Part shown: piece after piece, positions 25,951 through 35,547 of the stretch
How positions within the stretch are numbered: position 1 is the stretch's first letter
Layout: the number at the start of each line of letters is the position of its first letter
Assembly (NCBI GenBank): GCA_013215465.1
Contig: JABSOW010000024.1
Coordinates: 1-64,000 of the forward strand
Origin: Colwellia sp.
GTDB lineage: Bacteria > Pseudomonadota > Gammaproteobacteria > Enterobacterales > Alteromonadaceae
Length of the DNA stretch: 64,000 nt
Direction: 5' to 3'
Made by a program: the position numbers and the translations under genes
Notes under the pieces: model-generated
Seen by the model: only the letters and a program-made list of their open reading frames with translations
Databases searched by the model: none
Told to the model about the DNA's origin: nothing

Positions 25951-27129
25951 TTATTCTTTTATACGCAATTGGACATGATGATCATTTAATTTATTCACGC
26001 TAATACCGAAACCAGACTCTAATACATAAAATAGTGTATCGGTTTCACCTATCTGAAATTGCCCGCCAATACGCATTGATTTTAATTTAGGATCTAGGAC
26101 ATCTATTTGTACCTGAGTATGTCGCGTGATTTCTTTAATGACTTCTTCTAAAGACTCGCCAGCAAAAATTAGCTTACCTTCTTTCCAAGAAAGAAAACGT
26201 GTTACTTCACTGGTATCCAACTCATCAATATCACTTATATTATCGTTATGAATTGGAATACTAATACGTTGACCTGCTGTCAACGTACCCAGATTTTTTT
26301 TAACCTTAACGGCATAATGAAGCTTACCGTTTGTAGTTGAGGGTAAAGTCTTATTCGTTATTTTGTTTTCAAAGTTTGATTCAACTTGAATGGCCTGATA
26401 ATCATCGGGAATAACAACCAAAGTATTATCGACAATGGCTAACTCCACCGTACCTTCGCTAACAAGTACTTCTATTGTCCCATTCAATTTATGGACAGTA
26501 AAAGCCGTACCTATGGCACGTACTAAACGATCTCCTGCATAAACTTCAAATGGCCGTGTGGCATCTTTAGCAACTTCAAAGTGTGCCTCACCTTTGATAA
26601 GGTTTATCCTGCGATAATCCTTACTGTAATCAACCTTTATTGTTGTACTACTGTTAAGCCATATAGTCGAACCATCAGGCATAACATGATTTAAGGTTTT
26701 ACCCATTTTAGTTTTAAAGACAAAGTCTTCGGTGTTTGTTGGCATAGTAGCTAACCAAGTAAATACGCAGACTAAAATAGGTACCGAAAAAATAGGTCTA
26801 AGCAATTGATTTTTTTGTTTAATACAGGTCGATAAAAACGCATATAGAGCCAGTATTGGAAAAAACAACTTAGCCAGCCAAGTTGTTTTTATTGATGGTT
26901 TGCGCATTTCTTGAGGTAACATTACTGACGAAAGCAGATCCATGTCTTCCCAAGAGTTGACCATGCTTTCCAGACATTCTCGGTGAACATCACTGGTCTC
27001 AACCCAAGTATTCAATTCAATTATTTGTTTCTTTGAAAGTTCAGAAGTATCTTCAAGTAATAATACCCATTGTGCAGCTTCTTGATTAATGATGGTTTTG
27101 TTAGTAAAACCTGCTACGTTATTTTTCAT
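25951..27129 (-). CDS. FecR-family anti-sigma regulator
   Basis: A 392-aa inner-membrane signal transducer. The cytosolic N-terminus (about 1-85, with EAAQWVLLLEDT) should hold the sigma factor. Two hydrophobic stretches at about 88-104 and 112-130 raise the question of one or two membrane passes. The FecR domain follows (about 138-240: KTKMGKTLNHVMPDGSTIWLN and GEAHFEVAKDATRPFEVYAG). The C-terminal STN-like domain (about 320-390) would contact the receptor. Its ATG overlaps the sigma stop (ATGA) behind a strong GGGGAG, so translation is coupled. With the sigma and receptor genes it forms a cell-surface signalling operon. Confidence 0.92.
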   Translation of the reverse strand: MKNNVAGFTNKTIINQEAAQWVLLLEDTSELSKKQIIELNTWVETSDVHRECLESMVNSWEDMDLLSSVMLPQEMRKPSIKTTWLAKLFFPILALYAFLSTCIKQKNQLLRPIFSVPILVCVFTWLATMPTNTEDFVFKTKMGKTLNHVMPDGSTIWLNSSTTIKVDYSKDYRRINLIKGEAHFEVAKDATRPFEVYAGDRLVRAIGTAFTVHKLNGTIEVLVSEGTVELAIVDNTLVVIPDDYQAIQVESNFENKITNKTLPSTTNGKLHYAVKVKKNLGTLTAGQRISIPIHNDNISDIDELDTSEVTRFLSWKEGKLIFAGESLEEVIKEITRHTQVQIDVLDPKLKSMRIGGQFQIGETDTLFYVLESGFGISVNKLNDHHVQLRIKE

Positions 27130-27731
27130 AATATACTCCCCGTTTTAATGGGTTTTTTAGTCTTTGCTGTAATGATTTTTTCATTGTGCTCATTATTGTA
27201 TTGTATTACCGCGTCATTATAGGCGCACATTCCTTTAGTTATATAGTTGCTTACTGTGATAGTTGAAATATTCATACGTTTGGCAATATCTTTAGTGGCA
27301 AGACCATAAACTTTTCTCATGACTACTGCTTGCCGGCATTTATTAGGTAAACCGGCGATCGCTTCACACATTACACCGAGTTTTTCTTGTGCTAAGACAT
27401 TATTTTCTAAATCATCTGGATCTAATGTAGAGTCTACTAAATCGATATCTTCAACATATTCGTTTAATTGGCTAGAGGCTTTTCTAAAATCAGAAACAAT
27501 TAGGTTTTTTGCTACCCTGAACATAAAAGATTTAGGTTTAAGTACTTCTTTTTGAAGTGACGATTTGTAAGTACGTAAAAATGTTTCCTGACAAACATCA
27601 TCAACATCTTGAGGATTAACGACATAGCTTGAAATAAAATATTTAAGTGCTGATTTATACCGTTTAAAAGCACTTAACACACTTTTTTCTGAGTTTTTAA
27701 CGTCTTTTATTTGATTTTTTTTTGAATTCAC
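27126..27731 (-). CDS. ECF RNA polymerase sigma factor (FecI-like)
   Basis: A 201-aa ECF sigma factor. Region 2 (about 30-95) contains VDDVCQETFLRTY and FMFRVAKNLIVSDFRK. Region 4 (about 130-185) contains LPNKCRQAVVMRKVYGLATKDIAKRMN and STITVSNYITKGM. It should direct polymerase to the receptor operon when the receptor signals through FecR. The frame is open to a TTG at 27743, but a GTG at 27731 has GGAAA at good spacing and is chosen here. No ATG start exists in frame, so the start is uncertain by a few codons. The last 4 bp overlap fecR. Confidence 0.9.
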   Translation of the reverse strand: MNSKKNQIKDVKNSEKSVLSAFKRYKSALKYFISSYVVNPQDVDDVCQETFLRTYKSSLQKEVLKPKSFMFRVAKNLIVSDFRKASSQLNEYVEDIDLVDSTLDPDDLENNVLAQEKLGVMCEAIAGLPNKCRQAVVMRKVYGLATKDIAKRMNISTITVSNYITKGMCAYNDAVIQYNNEHNEKIITAKTKKPIKTGSIL

Positions 27732-27743
27732 ATTTATTTCCAA

Positions 27744-28481
27744 AGTGTTTTATCCATATATTTAAAAATAGACAAGGTATAAAACCTACATAAACTTCAA
27801 ATAAATACAATTATAACAATGCATTATGGTTTATGTTGAACTGCATTTATAGTGTAAAAACATGTCTCTCAATATTAAGACGTTTAAAGATAGAAAAGCT
27901 ACTATAGCTAGTTTAAAAAAAATATAAATTATTATAGGAAGCTAGTTGATTTATCATGATTTAATTTTCTTTGAATTCTTTGCTTTTTTATTGTGGCGTG
28001 AGGAGTTCAGCAGAGTCACTCTATGCCAGTTCCCTGCAACAATAAGTAATAAAGCACTTAACAGAATCAAAAGGATAGCCTTTATTCGCTACTATTTTAG
28101 TGACTGACCACGAATAAAATAGCGACATGGCATTGTTTAGGGAATCGTGTCAAATAATCGGCACACTCTTTGACCCCCTTAGAAAGGTAACTTTTCTCGA
28201 TTGAAGTGGCGGTAGTCTTTCACACTTAACACACTGTGCTAACCTACGTGAATACTAAGGTTCACGTATTTGCCGTTGGCAAAATTATAGTTGGTTTTAG
28301 TTTTGTCATATTATTACTTTATTGTTGATGTAGGCATAGATATTGCTTGGCTGTTATATATATATAAATTGCATTTGATTTAAGAGTTTAGTTGTTAAAT
28401 ACTATTATTGAATTTGAACAGTTCAAATTTTAATGCTTTTTATTACCTTATTGATAGCGACGCTAAATAAAATAACCTTAC
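27744..28481. other. Long intergenic region with decayed sequence and dyads
   Basis: About 740 bp. On the minus strand, 27955-28085 reads as a short hydrophobic frame (ILLILLSALLLIVAGNWHRV, then a basic tail) with no ATG and with two stops just upstream. Another frame nearby reads KIVANKGYPFDS, reminiscent of transposase text. These look like remnants, not genes. Further right there is an 8-bp dyad TACGTGAA/TTCACGTA at 28245-28268 and a strong palindrome at 28411-28429 before the PilZ gene. Confidence 0.45.
28411..28429. promoter_or_regulatory. 19-bp palindrome upstream of the dual-PilZ gene
   Basis: AATTTGAAC-A-GTTCAAATT has perfect 9-bp arms around one base and ends 52 bp before the ATG at 28482. 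The position and symmetry are those of a repressor or activator operator; the cognate regulator is unknown. Confidence 0.5.
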
Positions 28482-30920
28482 ATGACTAAAGATTTTTCAA
28501 AATACCAAAATATCATTGATAGTTTTCGTGGCAAAGTGAACAAAACTAGCTTTGAAACTAAGTTTGCATCAAGCACTCATAACTTTGCTAAAGCAGAAAA
28601 ATTCATTTTAAAAATGGAATTAAAACGTTTAGCAGGCCCTTGTACTCGCTCCATTGATTTACGTGGTTTAGTTGATGGTGTATGTCAATTGTTTGAATAT
28701 AAAGGCCAAAGCCACTTTTTAGATGATGTCGCTATTCGCGTATTCGAAGATAATGTTGCCAAATACGATGATTACACTTTTGGCGTTTATGAGGCGGTTA
28801 AAAATACGGAAAATAATTTCCGGGTTATTTTTCAAAACGAGCAAGCGGGTAATATCCGCTCTTCTACTAATTCAGTAAAAGCAACGCAAGAAAAATTGCA
28901 ATATCCGGCTTCTTTATATCAATTTGATGATTACGATGATCGCTTTGAAGAACGGATGAATTTTGCCATAGCAATTATTATTATCTTAAAAAATAAGCAA
29001 CAATTACTAGCAACCAGTTCTGATATTAGCATGACGGGCTGTAAATTTCGCTTAACGGGTGAAATGCCGCTGAAGATAGGTCAAGTTATAGAGGTAAGGT
29101 TTTCGGGGTTAGAGCAACAATTTCAGTTTAGTAAAACTGATGTATTTTCTTTTGAAGTTAGAAATATCCATAGCGATGGTAAGACCCAATTAATAGGCTG
29201 TCAACGTATTAAAGTATCTGAAAAGGATACTTTTACGCAGTTTTTATCTGGTTATATCCAAGGAAACAAGCGCCGTTATAAAATCAATTTAGAAAATACT
29301 ATCATTGCGCTACAAGCGCGTATTTTTGAGCAATACCTTTTACCTAAATTAACTGAATTACCCGTTTTTATTGAAAAAAGAGCAAGTGGGTTAGTGCCTC
29401 GTTATGCATTAACAACAAACAATAACCAAGCCACTTATCAGTATTGGCAAGATGAAACTGGTAATTCTACTTTACCATTGCTGCTAAATGAAAAACGACT
29501 AGAGCGTTTGCAGAAAACGCCTGATAACTCGTTATTAGTTTATAGTTTTATTCATCAGTCAAAGGGTAAAAGTTTTTTTTATTCAATGGATGCTGAGCAA
29601 TTGTTAGCAGAAAGCGAATTTCATTCCTCTTTTTTAACATTTGCGGCGAACCAAAAAACATTTGCAATTACCGAGTTATCTTGTGCAAATGTAGATAAAA
29701 ACAGCGCTCATTCAGCATTTACTTTAGCGAATACACATTCATTGAAAGAACAATTTATTAATTTGCCGCCATCAAACGAGGTTATAGCCGTTTTGGAGCT
29801 GTTACCCTTTATTGTGGTTGTTAATGATATAACTCATCCTAGCCTTGTTGCTCAATATCAACAGCTTGCTAGTGGAAAAATAGCGTCTGCGAAATTAAAA
29901 GAATATGGTCATCTACGGCTGGCTAAGCCAAGCATAATTGATGAGTTAGGCGTTAGTTATAAAAATCAACGGCAAGAATTGCGTTTTATTTATGATACCC
30001 CCACAGTTGTTGAGTGTGAGCAATTACAATGGCAGGGAAACTCCCATGACTTTTCTGTTTCAGGTTTGAAAGTTGAATTAGATGATTTTACAATACTTAC
30101 CAAAGGGGATATTGTTTATTTAACCTTCCCTAAATTACAAAAGATCACATCTGCCTTTGAACTTAAGCAGTTGCCTTATGAAGTAGTGCGTATCAATAAA
30201 AAGAAAACTATTCTTAATTTGCGCGTGCACGTTAAAGCACATCAACATATTGGTAGGGCATTTTTTAAATTATTAATTAATAAAAACCGTGATAAATTAA
30301 CGCCAGACGAATACGCTATGTTAACACCGGGTTTAGCTGAAGCTCTACGTACTAGTTATGCCAAGAACATGAATACTCCTGCTTTAGTGGTGCAAACAAG
30401 TGGCAGTCGCTACAAGGTGGAAGCAATCGCGAGTAATAATGATTCGAGTGAATTATTTAAACAAATGAAACGATTGAGTGACCGTAAAAATTGTTATAAT
30501 TTATATCCCTTACTAACTAAAATGCAATCGAGCGGCTTACTTGAACAGCATATAAAGGCTTTATTGATTGATGATGAGCCGGTAACTGTATTACTTTACA
30601 TTAGGATAGATCCCAATGAGCATAAAGTAGATAAATCGATACAGGTTGCTCTTGATAGTGAGTTAAGTACACCTGAATTAAAACAATTATTTATTAATAA
30701 ATCATTAAAGCGCGGACAGTTTTATTGTATAAAACTTATGATTTCGCGGACAAATGAACCTGATATGGAATATTTAAATGCAGAGCTAAGTTATATTAGC
30801 TCCTATGCTATTCACCGCGGTAAGAAACTTGAACAAGACATTTGGGGTGTTGTTGGTATGATTCAGTATTTTGATATTACCAAGGAAGTGTTGTTTAGTT
30901 ATCACTTATCTAGCTTGTAA
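28482..30920 (+). CDS. Large protein with two PilZ domains (c-di-GMP effector)
   Basis: An 812-aa cytosolic protein with no signal peptide or membrane segment. Two separate PilZ signatures are complete: RFEER (154-158) with DISMTG (181-186), and RQELR (497-501) with DFSVSG (523-528). Each pair of motifs is what PilZ domains use to bind c-di-GMP. The N-terminal 140 residues, the 260-residue middle and the C-terminal 230 residues have no motif I recognise. Large PilZ proteins of this type are known from Shewanella/Vibrio relatives but their role is unclear to me. It is convergent with serB and has a palindrome just upstream. Confidence 0.88.
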   Translation: MTKDFSKYQNIIDSFRGKVNKTSFETKFASSTHNFAKAEKFILKMELKRLAGPCTRSIDLRGLVDGVCQLFEYKGQSHFLDDVAIRVFEDNVAKYDDYTFGVYEAVKNTENNFRVIFQNEQAGNIRSSTNSVKATQEKLQYPASLYQFDDYDDRFEERMNFAIAIIIILKNKQQLLATSSDISMTGCKFRLTGEMPLKIGQVIEVRFSGLEQQFQFSKTDVFSFEVRNIHSDGKTQLIGCQRIKVSEKDTFTQFLSGYIQGNKRRYKINLENTIIALQARIFEQYLLPKLTELPVFIEKRASGLVPRYALTTNNNQATYQYWQDETGNSTLPLLLNEKRLERLQKTPDNSLLVYSFIHQSKGKSFFYSMDAEQLLAESEFHSSFLTFAANQKTFAITELSCANVDKNSAHSAFTLANTHSLKEQFINLPPSNEVIAVLELLPFIVVVNDITHPSLVAQYQQLASGKIASAKLKEYGHLRLAKPSIIDELGVSYKNQRQELRFIYDTPTVVECEQLQWQGNSHDFSVSGLKVELDDFTILTKGDIVYLTFPKLQKITSAFELKQLPYEVVRINKKKTILNLRVHVKAHQHIGRAFFKLLINKNRDKLTPDEYAMLTPGLAEALRTSYAKNMNTPALVVQTSGSRYKVEAIASNNDSSELFKQMKRLSDRKNCYNLYPLLTKMQSSGLLEQHIKALLIDDEPVTVLLYIRIDPNEHKVDKSIQVALDSELSTPELKQLFINKSLKRGQFYCIKLMISRTNEPDMEYLNAELSYISSYAIHRGKKLEQDIWGVVGMIQYFDITKEVLFSYHLSSL

Positions 30921-30956
30921 GCCTCCTGAATGAATATTCAAGAGGCAAAAACTATT
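30921..30956. terminator. Hairpin between convergent PilZ and serB genes
   Basis: GCCTCCTGAAT (30921-30931) and ATTCAAGAGGC (30936-30946) form an 11-bp stem with one mismatch and a 4-nt loop in the 48-bp gap between the two stops. No T tract follows on the plus strand, so termination by this hairpin alone is uncertain. Confidence 0.5.
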
Positions 30957-30968
30957 TAACGAAACGGC

Positions 30969-31988
30969 TTACGCTAACCAATGTAATAGACAATCTAAAC
31001 CTTGCTTATTGATACTACTATCAGCTTGAGCTAATACAATAGGCTTGGCATGAAAAGCAACGCCGAATCCCGCAGCAGCCATCATAATGAGATCATTCGC
31101 ACCATCACCCATAGCAACAGTTTGGCTTGCCGGTATGTGATATTGCTCTGCTAGCAGTGTTAATGAGTCAGCCTTTACTTGGGCATCTACCACTGAGCCT
31201 AAAACTTTACCGGTTAGTTTTCCATCGACAATGTCTAATTCATTGGCAAAGGTGGCGTCAAGTGCTAACAATTCTTTTAAATGATCAGCAAAGTAAGTAA
31301 AACCGCCTGATGCAACCGCAATACGCCAGTTGTGTTTTTTTAGTTCCCTGATCAAATTTTCTAATCCCGCCATTAATGGGATGTTTTTGGCTACATCTGC
31401 CAGTATTTGTTCTGGCGCATTGGCTAGCGTTGCCACACGTTGGTGTAAGCTTTGAGCAAAGTCTAACTCGCCTTGCATGGCTAGCTCGGTAACGGCTGCT
31501 ACTTGTTCGCCTACGCCGGCTAATTTTGCTATTTCATCAATGCACTCAATCTCTATGGTGGTTGAGTCCATATCCATTACCAATAAGCCTGGCTCGGTAA
31601 GTTTTGGCGCATCTTTGATTAATGCCGCTTCAATCCCTTGTGTTAAAGTAAAATCAGCAATAGCTTTACGTGCTTTAATAAAATCAGCACTCGTTACACT
31701 AAAGCGATAGCTAGTTTGTTGGTTACGAGTATTAATAGCGGTTAAGGCATTAATACTAAGGTGACTGACGCTTTGTAAAGCTAATAAACTTGCCATTGAT
31801 AAATCAGCAAACACAACTAGCTCTAGATTTTGACAATCAATAGTCGCTTGCTCACTTAGTGTTAAAGCGTTATCAGTTAAAACCAAGTGAATAGGTAAAC
31901 AATCAGCTATTTGTTGTTGATTGAAATAAGATTCCAATGATGAGGATAATATTTTGGTAGAAAAAGGCACATTAGTAGAAAAAGACAC
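30969..31988 (-). CDS. serB: Phosphoserine phosphatase
   Basis: A 339-aa enzyme releasing serine from O-phosphoserine, the last step of serine synthesis. The C-terminal HAD domain carries motif I DMDSTTIE (about 139-146), the cap ECIDEIAKLAGVGEQVAAVTELAM, motif II in ASGGFTYFA, and motif III/IV GDGANDLIMM. The N-terminal 130 residues form the ACT-like extension typical of proteobacterial SerB. Translation most likely starts at a GTG (31986-31988) behind GAGAG. It is divergent from the AhpA-like gene with only 26 bp between them. Confidence 0.95.
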   Translation of the reverse strand: MSFSTNVPFSTKILSSSLESYFNQQQIADCLPIHLVLTDNALTLSEQATIDCQNLELVVFADLSMASLLALQSVSHLSINALTAINTRNQQTSYRFSVTSADFIKARKAIADFTLTQGIEAALIKDAPKLTEPGLLVMDMDSTTIEIECIDEIAKLAGVGEQVAAVTELAMQGELDFAQSLHQRVATLANAPEQILADVAKNIPLMAGLENLIRELKKHNWRIAVASGGFTYFADHLKELLALDATFANELDIVDGKLTGKVLGSVVDAQVKADSLTLLAEQYHIPASQTVAMGDGANDLIMMAAAGFGVAFHAKPIVLAQADSSINKQGLDCLLHWLA

Positions 31989-32014
31989 GTTAACTCTCTA
32001 TTATAAGTGTATGT

Positions 32015-32716
32015 ATGCTCATGAAGAAGCACAGCAAGTTTAATATGAAACAATCAGAACAGCCTTTATACCCTAAATTATCACCAATTTATAATAAAAT
32101 TCTGCAATTACTTAGTGCTATTTTACTTATTGTGCTTTTGATGACGCTTTGGTTATCGACGGCAGAAAAAAGTGAGCAGGTGTTATCCTTGCATTTTGAG
32201 CAGACGGCTGAAAAATTTCTACAACAAGCTATCGCAGGTGTGTCGGTATTGCTAGTTGAAAAAGAACCATCACAAAGTAAAAAATCACGGTATGCCCAGT
32301 TACAATCTTATTTAAATCATTTGGGCGAGGCAGACTTTATCAAGCAAGTACATTTGTATGATGCCACTGGCTTATTATTATTTAAATCAGCCTCTGGTGG
32401 TGAAGCGAGCGCTTCTATCAAATCACTTTACGGTATTGATGAAAGTATACTAACACTCAATAAGAGTGGTAAATATAGTCCTTTTGTTAGTGAAATTCGT
32501 AACGATAAACTAATAGGTTATTTGCGACTAACGATTGAAAAGTCATATTTGACCACTACCTTAGCGAAAGATAATGATAATACCCAAACATTGTATCGGT
32601 TCTTGCTGATTATTGCCGGTTTAGTGGGATTTTTATTAACGCGAGGCTTAAACCGTTTTAGCCGTCAGGGCTTTAGAATGCCTGATGTAAATACCAAATT
32701 AACGGTTAAAAAATAA
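32015..32716 (+). CDS. AhpA/YtjB-family membrane protein
   Basis: A 233-aa protein with a transmembrane helix at about 35-55 (ILQLLSAILLIVLLMTLWL), a periplasmic domain of about 140 residues and a second hydrophobic segment at about 195-212 before a short basic cytosolic tail. This topology, and its place divergent from serB, match the YtjB/SMP (AhpA) family of gammaproteobacteria, whose function is poorly defined. The start is ambiguous: 32015, 32021 or 32045 are possible, none with a strong ribosome site. Its 3' end overlaps the convergent TatD gene by 18 bp. Confidence 0.75.
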   Translation: MLMKKHSKFNMKQSEQPLYPKLSPIYNKILQLLSAILLIVLLMTLWLSTAEKSEQVLSLHFEQTAEKFLQQAIAGVSVLLVEKEPSQSKKSRYAQLQSYLNHLGEADFIKQVHLYDATGLLLFKSASGGEASASIKSLYGIDESILTLNKSGKYSPFVSEIRNDKLIGYLRLTIEKSYLTTTLAKDNDNTQTLYRFLLIIAGLVGFLLTRGLNRFSRQGFRMPDVNTKLTVKK

Positions 32717-33589
32717 CTCATTAATATTGCTTTCTATTTGCTTGGCTATTATTGCTTCTGACTCATCTCTAATGGTGCTTAAGGCTTTAAATACGGTTAG
32801 TAAATTTAATGGGGTATTGATCAAACCTTGTTGACCAAAAGGCGGCATGGCCGGCGCGTCTGTTTCTAATAGTAAGCTAGACAATGGTAAACGTTTAACC
32901 GCATTAATGGTTTTTTTCGATCTAGGGTAGGTGATAGTGCCGCCAATACCCAGTTTAAAACCTAAATCTACATAAGCTTTAGCTTGTTGATAACTTCCTG
33001 AAAAAGCATGAATTACACCAGCTCTACTTAACGTACTTTTTTTTAATAGTGGCAAAATTAAATGATGAGATTGGCAGTGATGTACAACGACCGGTAAATT
33101 ATTTTGCTTGGCTATGTGTAATTGCATTTCAAAGAACGCTTGCTGTAAATTCAAATTATCATTTAATGCTTGCTCAGTGTCAGTATTCTTTTTTGCCTCA
33201 AAGACATCAATACCACACTCGCCAATGGCAATTATTTCACTACTATGTTTTCTCACTGCTTGTGTGAGCTGTTGTTCGTAATGCGCGAGGTCTAAATTTT
33301 CAGCTGATTTGTTGCTAGGTAAGCTGTTAGATAAGTTGTGGTGAGCTAAGTTATCTTGAAGAATAATAAACCACGGGTGGATACCTAAACAACATGAGAT
33401 TTCCACGGTGCGGTTATTCGGGTGTTTTGTTTGCAGCGCTAACGATAATACGCGTTGCCAATGTTCTGGATTGACGGAAGGGACAATCACACGGTTAATA
33501 TTCTGCTGTTGGCATTGAGCTAATAATTGAGGAAAGTCATGCTGAAATTCAGTGAAATCAAGGTGGCAATGACTATCGGTAAATTGCAT
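32699..33589 (-). CDS. TatD-family metal-dependent DNase/hydrolase (YjjV-like)
   Basis: A 296-aa amidohydrolase-fold nuclease. The metal ligands are visible in order: DSHCHLD near the N-terminus, GECGID (about 124), HCQSH (about 175), HAFSGS and ETDAP (about 245). The frame is open to 33646, inside argS, but the tandem ATGATG with AAGGAGG just upstream fixes the start at 33589. The order serB-ytjB-yjjV-like is familiar from Vibrio/Shewanella relatives. Probable cytosolic role in DNA or D-aminoacyl-tRNA quality control, inferred from the family. Confidence 0.88.
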   Translation of the reverse strand: MQFTDSHCHLDFTEFQHDFPQLLAQCQQQNINRVIVPSVNPEHWQRVLSLALQTKHPNNRTVEISCCLGIHPWFIILQDNLAHHNLSNSLPSNKSAENLDLAHYEQQLTQAVRKHSSEIIAIGECGIDVFEAKKNTDTEQALNDNLNLQQAFFEMQLHIAKQNNLPVVVHHCQSHHLILPLLKKSTLSRAGVIHAFSGSYQQAKAYVDLGFKLGIGGTITYPRSKKTINAVKRLPLSSLLLETDAPAMPPFGQQGLINTPLNLLTVFKALSTIRDESEAIIAKQIESNINELFFNR

Positions 33590-33623
33590 CATTGCCTCCT
33601 TATTTATTTTATAAAATGTTGAA

Positions 33624-35384
33624 TTACATTCTATCCATGACTTCAATGCCTAAAATATCTAAACCTTGTTTTAAGGTTTTCGCTATTAATTGGCACAAGG
33701 CTAAACGTGAAGCTTTAACCTCATCGCTAATACCTTCTTTAAGAATAGGGCAGGCTTCGTAAAAACTCATGTAAAGGCTGGCTAATTCATATAAATAGTT
33801 ACATAACAAGTTTGGCGTACATTCACTAATTACCGCATCTATTACATCTTCAAGTTGTAATAACTTAAGCGCTAAGGCCTTTTCTTGTGGCTCAATAATA
33901 GCGATAGTTGCCTGTGTTTGTGTAACGCCCGCTTTTACAAAAATACTGTGAATCCGTGAATAGGCATACTGTAAATAAGGCGCTGTAGCGCCTTCAAAGC
34001 TCAGCATGGTTTTCCAGTTAAAAATATAATCACTGGTGCGATTTTTCGATAAGTCGGCAAATTTAACCGCACCTATACCTACTTTTGTAGAAATCTCTGC
34101 CAACTCTGCCGTGCTAATATCAGGATTTTTTTCTTTTATTAACTCACTGGCACGACTTACTGCTTCGTCTAATAACGCGGCTAATTTGATGGTGCCACCA
34201 GTACGGGTTTTAAATGGTTTTCCGTCATTTCCCATCATCATCCCAAATGGACAGTGATCATAATCAACGTGCTCAGGCAAGAAACCAGCCTTACGGGCTA
34301 CTACTTCAACTTGTTTAAAATGTAGCGATTGGCGGGCATCGGTAAAAATAATGATGCGATCGGCCGCTAATTTGCCACTACGATAACGACAAGCAGATAA
34401 ATCAGTGGTGGCATATAAAAAACCACCGCCCGATTTTTGTACTATAAATACTGAAGGATCACCATCTTTATTGGCCATTTCATCAATAAAAACAACTTTA
34501 GCACCTTGATCTTCGACCGCAATTTCTTGTGCCATTAACTCATCTATAACAACAGATAAATCAGCGTTATAAGCGCTTTCACCCATGATGTCGCTGCGTT
34601 TTAATGAGACATTTAATTTACTATAAATCTCTTCACTATGGGCAATAGAAATATCGATAAACTGCTGCCATAGTTTGGCCGAGCCAGCATCACCACTTTG
34701 CAATTTAACTACATCAGCACGGGCGCGATCAGCGAAGCCTTCTTCATTATCAAAGCGAACTTTTGCTTCACGGTAAAAATTTTCTAAATCGCTAAGTGCA
34801 GTTTCAGCCACTTCATTGCTGGCTAATTTATCGCTTAAGTGAGCGATTAACATGCCAAATTGTGTACCCCAGTCACCCATGTGGTTTTGACGAATAACCT
34901 TATCGCCACGAAACTCGAGTGCGCGCACTACCGCATCACCAATAATGGTTGAGCGTAAATGACCCACATGCATTTCTTTGGCAAGGTTAGGAGCACTGTA
35001 ATCCACTACTACCGTTTGTTGCTGCTCTTGTAGAGAGCCTTTTGGCTCAATAACTCTTTGTGTTACGCCAATATGATCATCTTGGGCAATAGTATTAAGC
35101 TGCAGGGTAAGCCAGTTTTGATCTAAATGAATATTGATAAAGCCGGGGCCAGCCAGTTCTATTTTACTGGCGATACCGTCTAGGTCTAGCTCAGCAACAA
35201 CTTTGGTTGCTAGTTCACGCGGGTTGGTTTTTAACTTTTTAGCCGCGCCCATCACACCATTGGCTTGGTAATCACCAAACTGTGGGCGATTTGATAGACT
35301 GATTGCTGGGTTAGTATCAGCGGGTAAACCTGCTGCTACCATAGCTGCACTAACTTTTTCAGCTAAAATATTCTTAATGTTCAT
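33624..35384 (-). CDS. argS: Arginyl-tRNA synthetase
   Basis: A 586-aa class I synthetase charging tRNA-Arg. The N-terminal Add1 domain (about 1-110) precedes the catalytic core with [23 protein letters not shown], where HVGH is the HIGH motif (about 136-139). As in E. coli ArgS, no canonical KMSK is present; [13 protein letters not shown] takes its place. The anticodon-binding helical domain ends in LGIEVMDRM. Full length. It lies downstream of prfC on the same strand, separated by 160 bp filled by an inverted-repeat element. Confidence 0.97.
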   Translation of the reverse strand: MNIKNILAEKVSAAMVAAGLPADTNPAISLSNRPQFGDYQANGVMGAAKKLKTNPRELATKVVAELDLDGIASKIELAGPGFINIHLDQNWLTLQLNTIAQDDHIGVTQRVIEPKGSLQEQQQTVVVDYSAPNLAKEMHVGHLRSTIIGDAVVRALEFRGDKVIRQNHMGDWGTQFGMLIAHLSDKLASNEVAETALSDLENFYREAKVRFDNEEGFADRARADVVKLQSGDAGSAKLWQQFIDISIAHSEEIYSKLNVSLKRSDIMGESAYNADLSVVIDELMAQEIAVEDQGAKVVFIDEMANKDGDPSVFIVQKSGGGFLYATTDLSACRYRSGKLAADRIIIFTDARQSLHFKQVEVVARKAGFLPEHVDYDHCPFGMMMGNDGKPFKTRTGGTIKLAALLDEAVSRASELIKEKNPDISTAELAEISTKVGIGAVKFADLSKNRTSDYIFNWKTMLSFEGATAPYLQYAYSRIHSIFVKAGVTQTQATIAIIEPQEKALALKLLQLEDVIDAVISECTPNLLCNYLYELASLYMSFYEACPILKEGISDEVKASRLALCQLIAKTLKQGLDILGIEVMDRM

Positions 35385-35419
35385 AATATTTAATCTTCAA
35401 TTTATATTATTTAAATCTA

Positions 35420-35547
35420 CAGCGTTGGCTAGGTAGATTGTCTTTTAGCAAAGCCGTCGAGCTTTTTTATTAGGAGCTTAGTTTACTAAGTGACGAAATA
35501 AAAAAGCAATGACAATGCTGATAAAAGGCGATATACAACGCCAACTA
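35420..35547. repeat. Long imperfect palindromic element between prfC and argS
   Basis: The two halves are related by dyad symmetry: GCTTTTTTATT (35461-35471) pairs with AATAAAAAAGC (35497-35507), the centre CTTAGTTTACTAAG (35477-35490) is itself palindromic, and the flanks (CTTTTAGCA near 35442, TGATAAAAG near 35519) pair imperfectly. It fills the whole spacer and ends at the prfC stop codon. I recall similar palindromes as common in Alteromonadales intergenic DNA. It probably folds into a long hairpin in the prfC-argS message. Confidence 0.7.
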
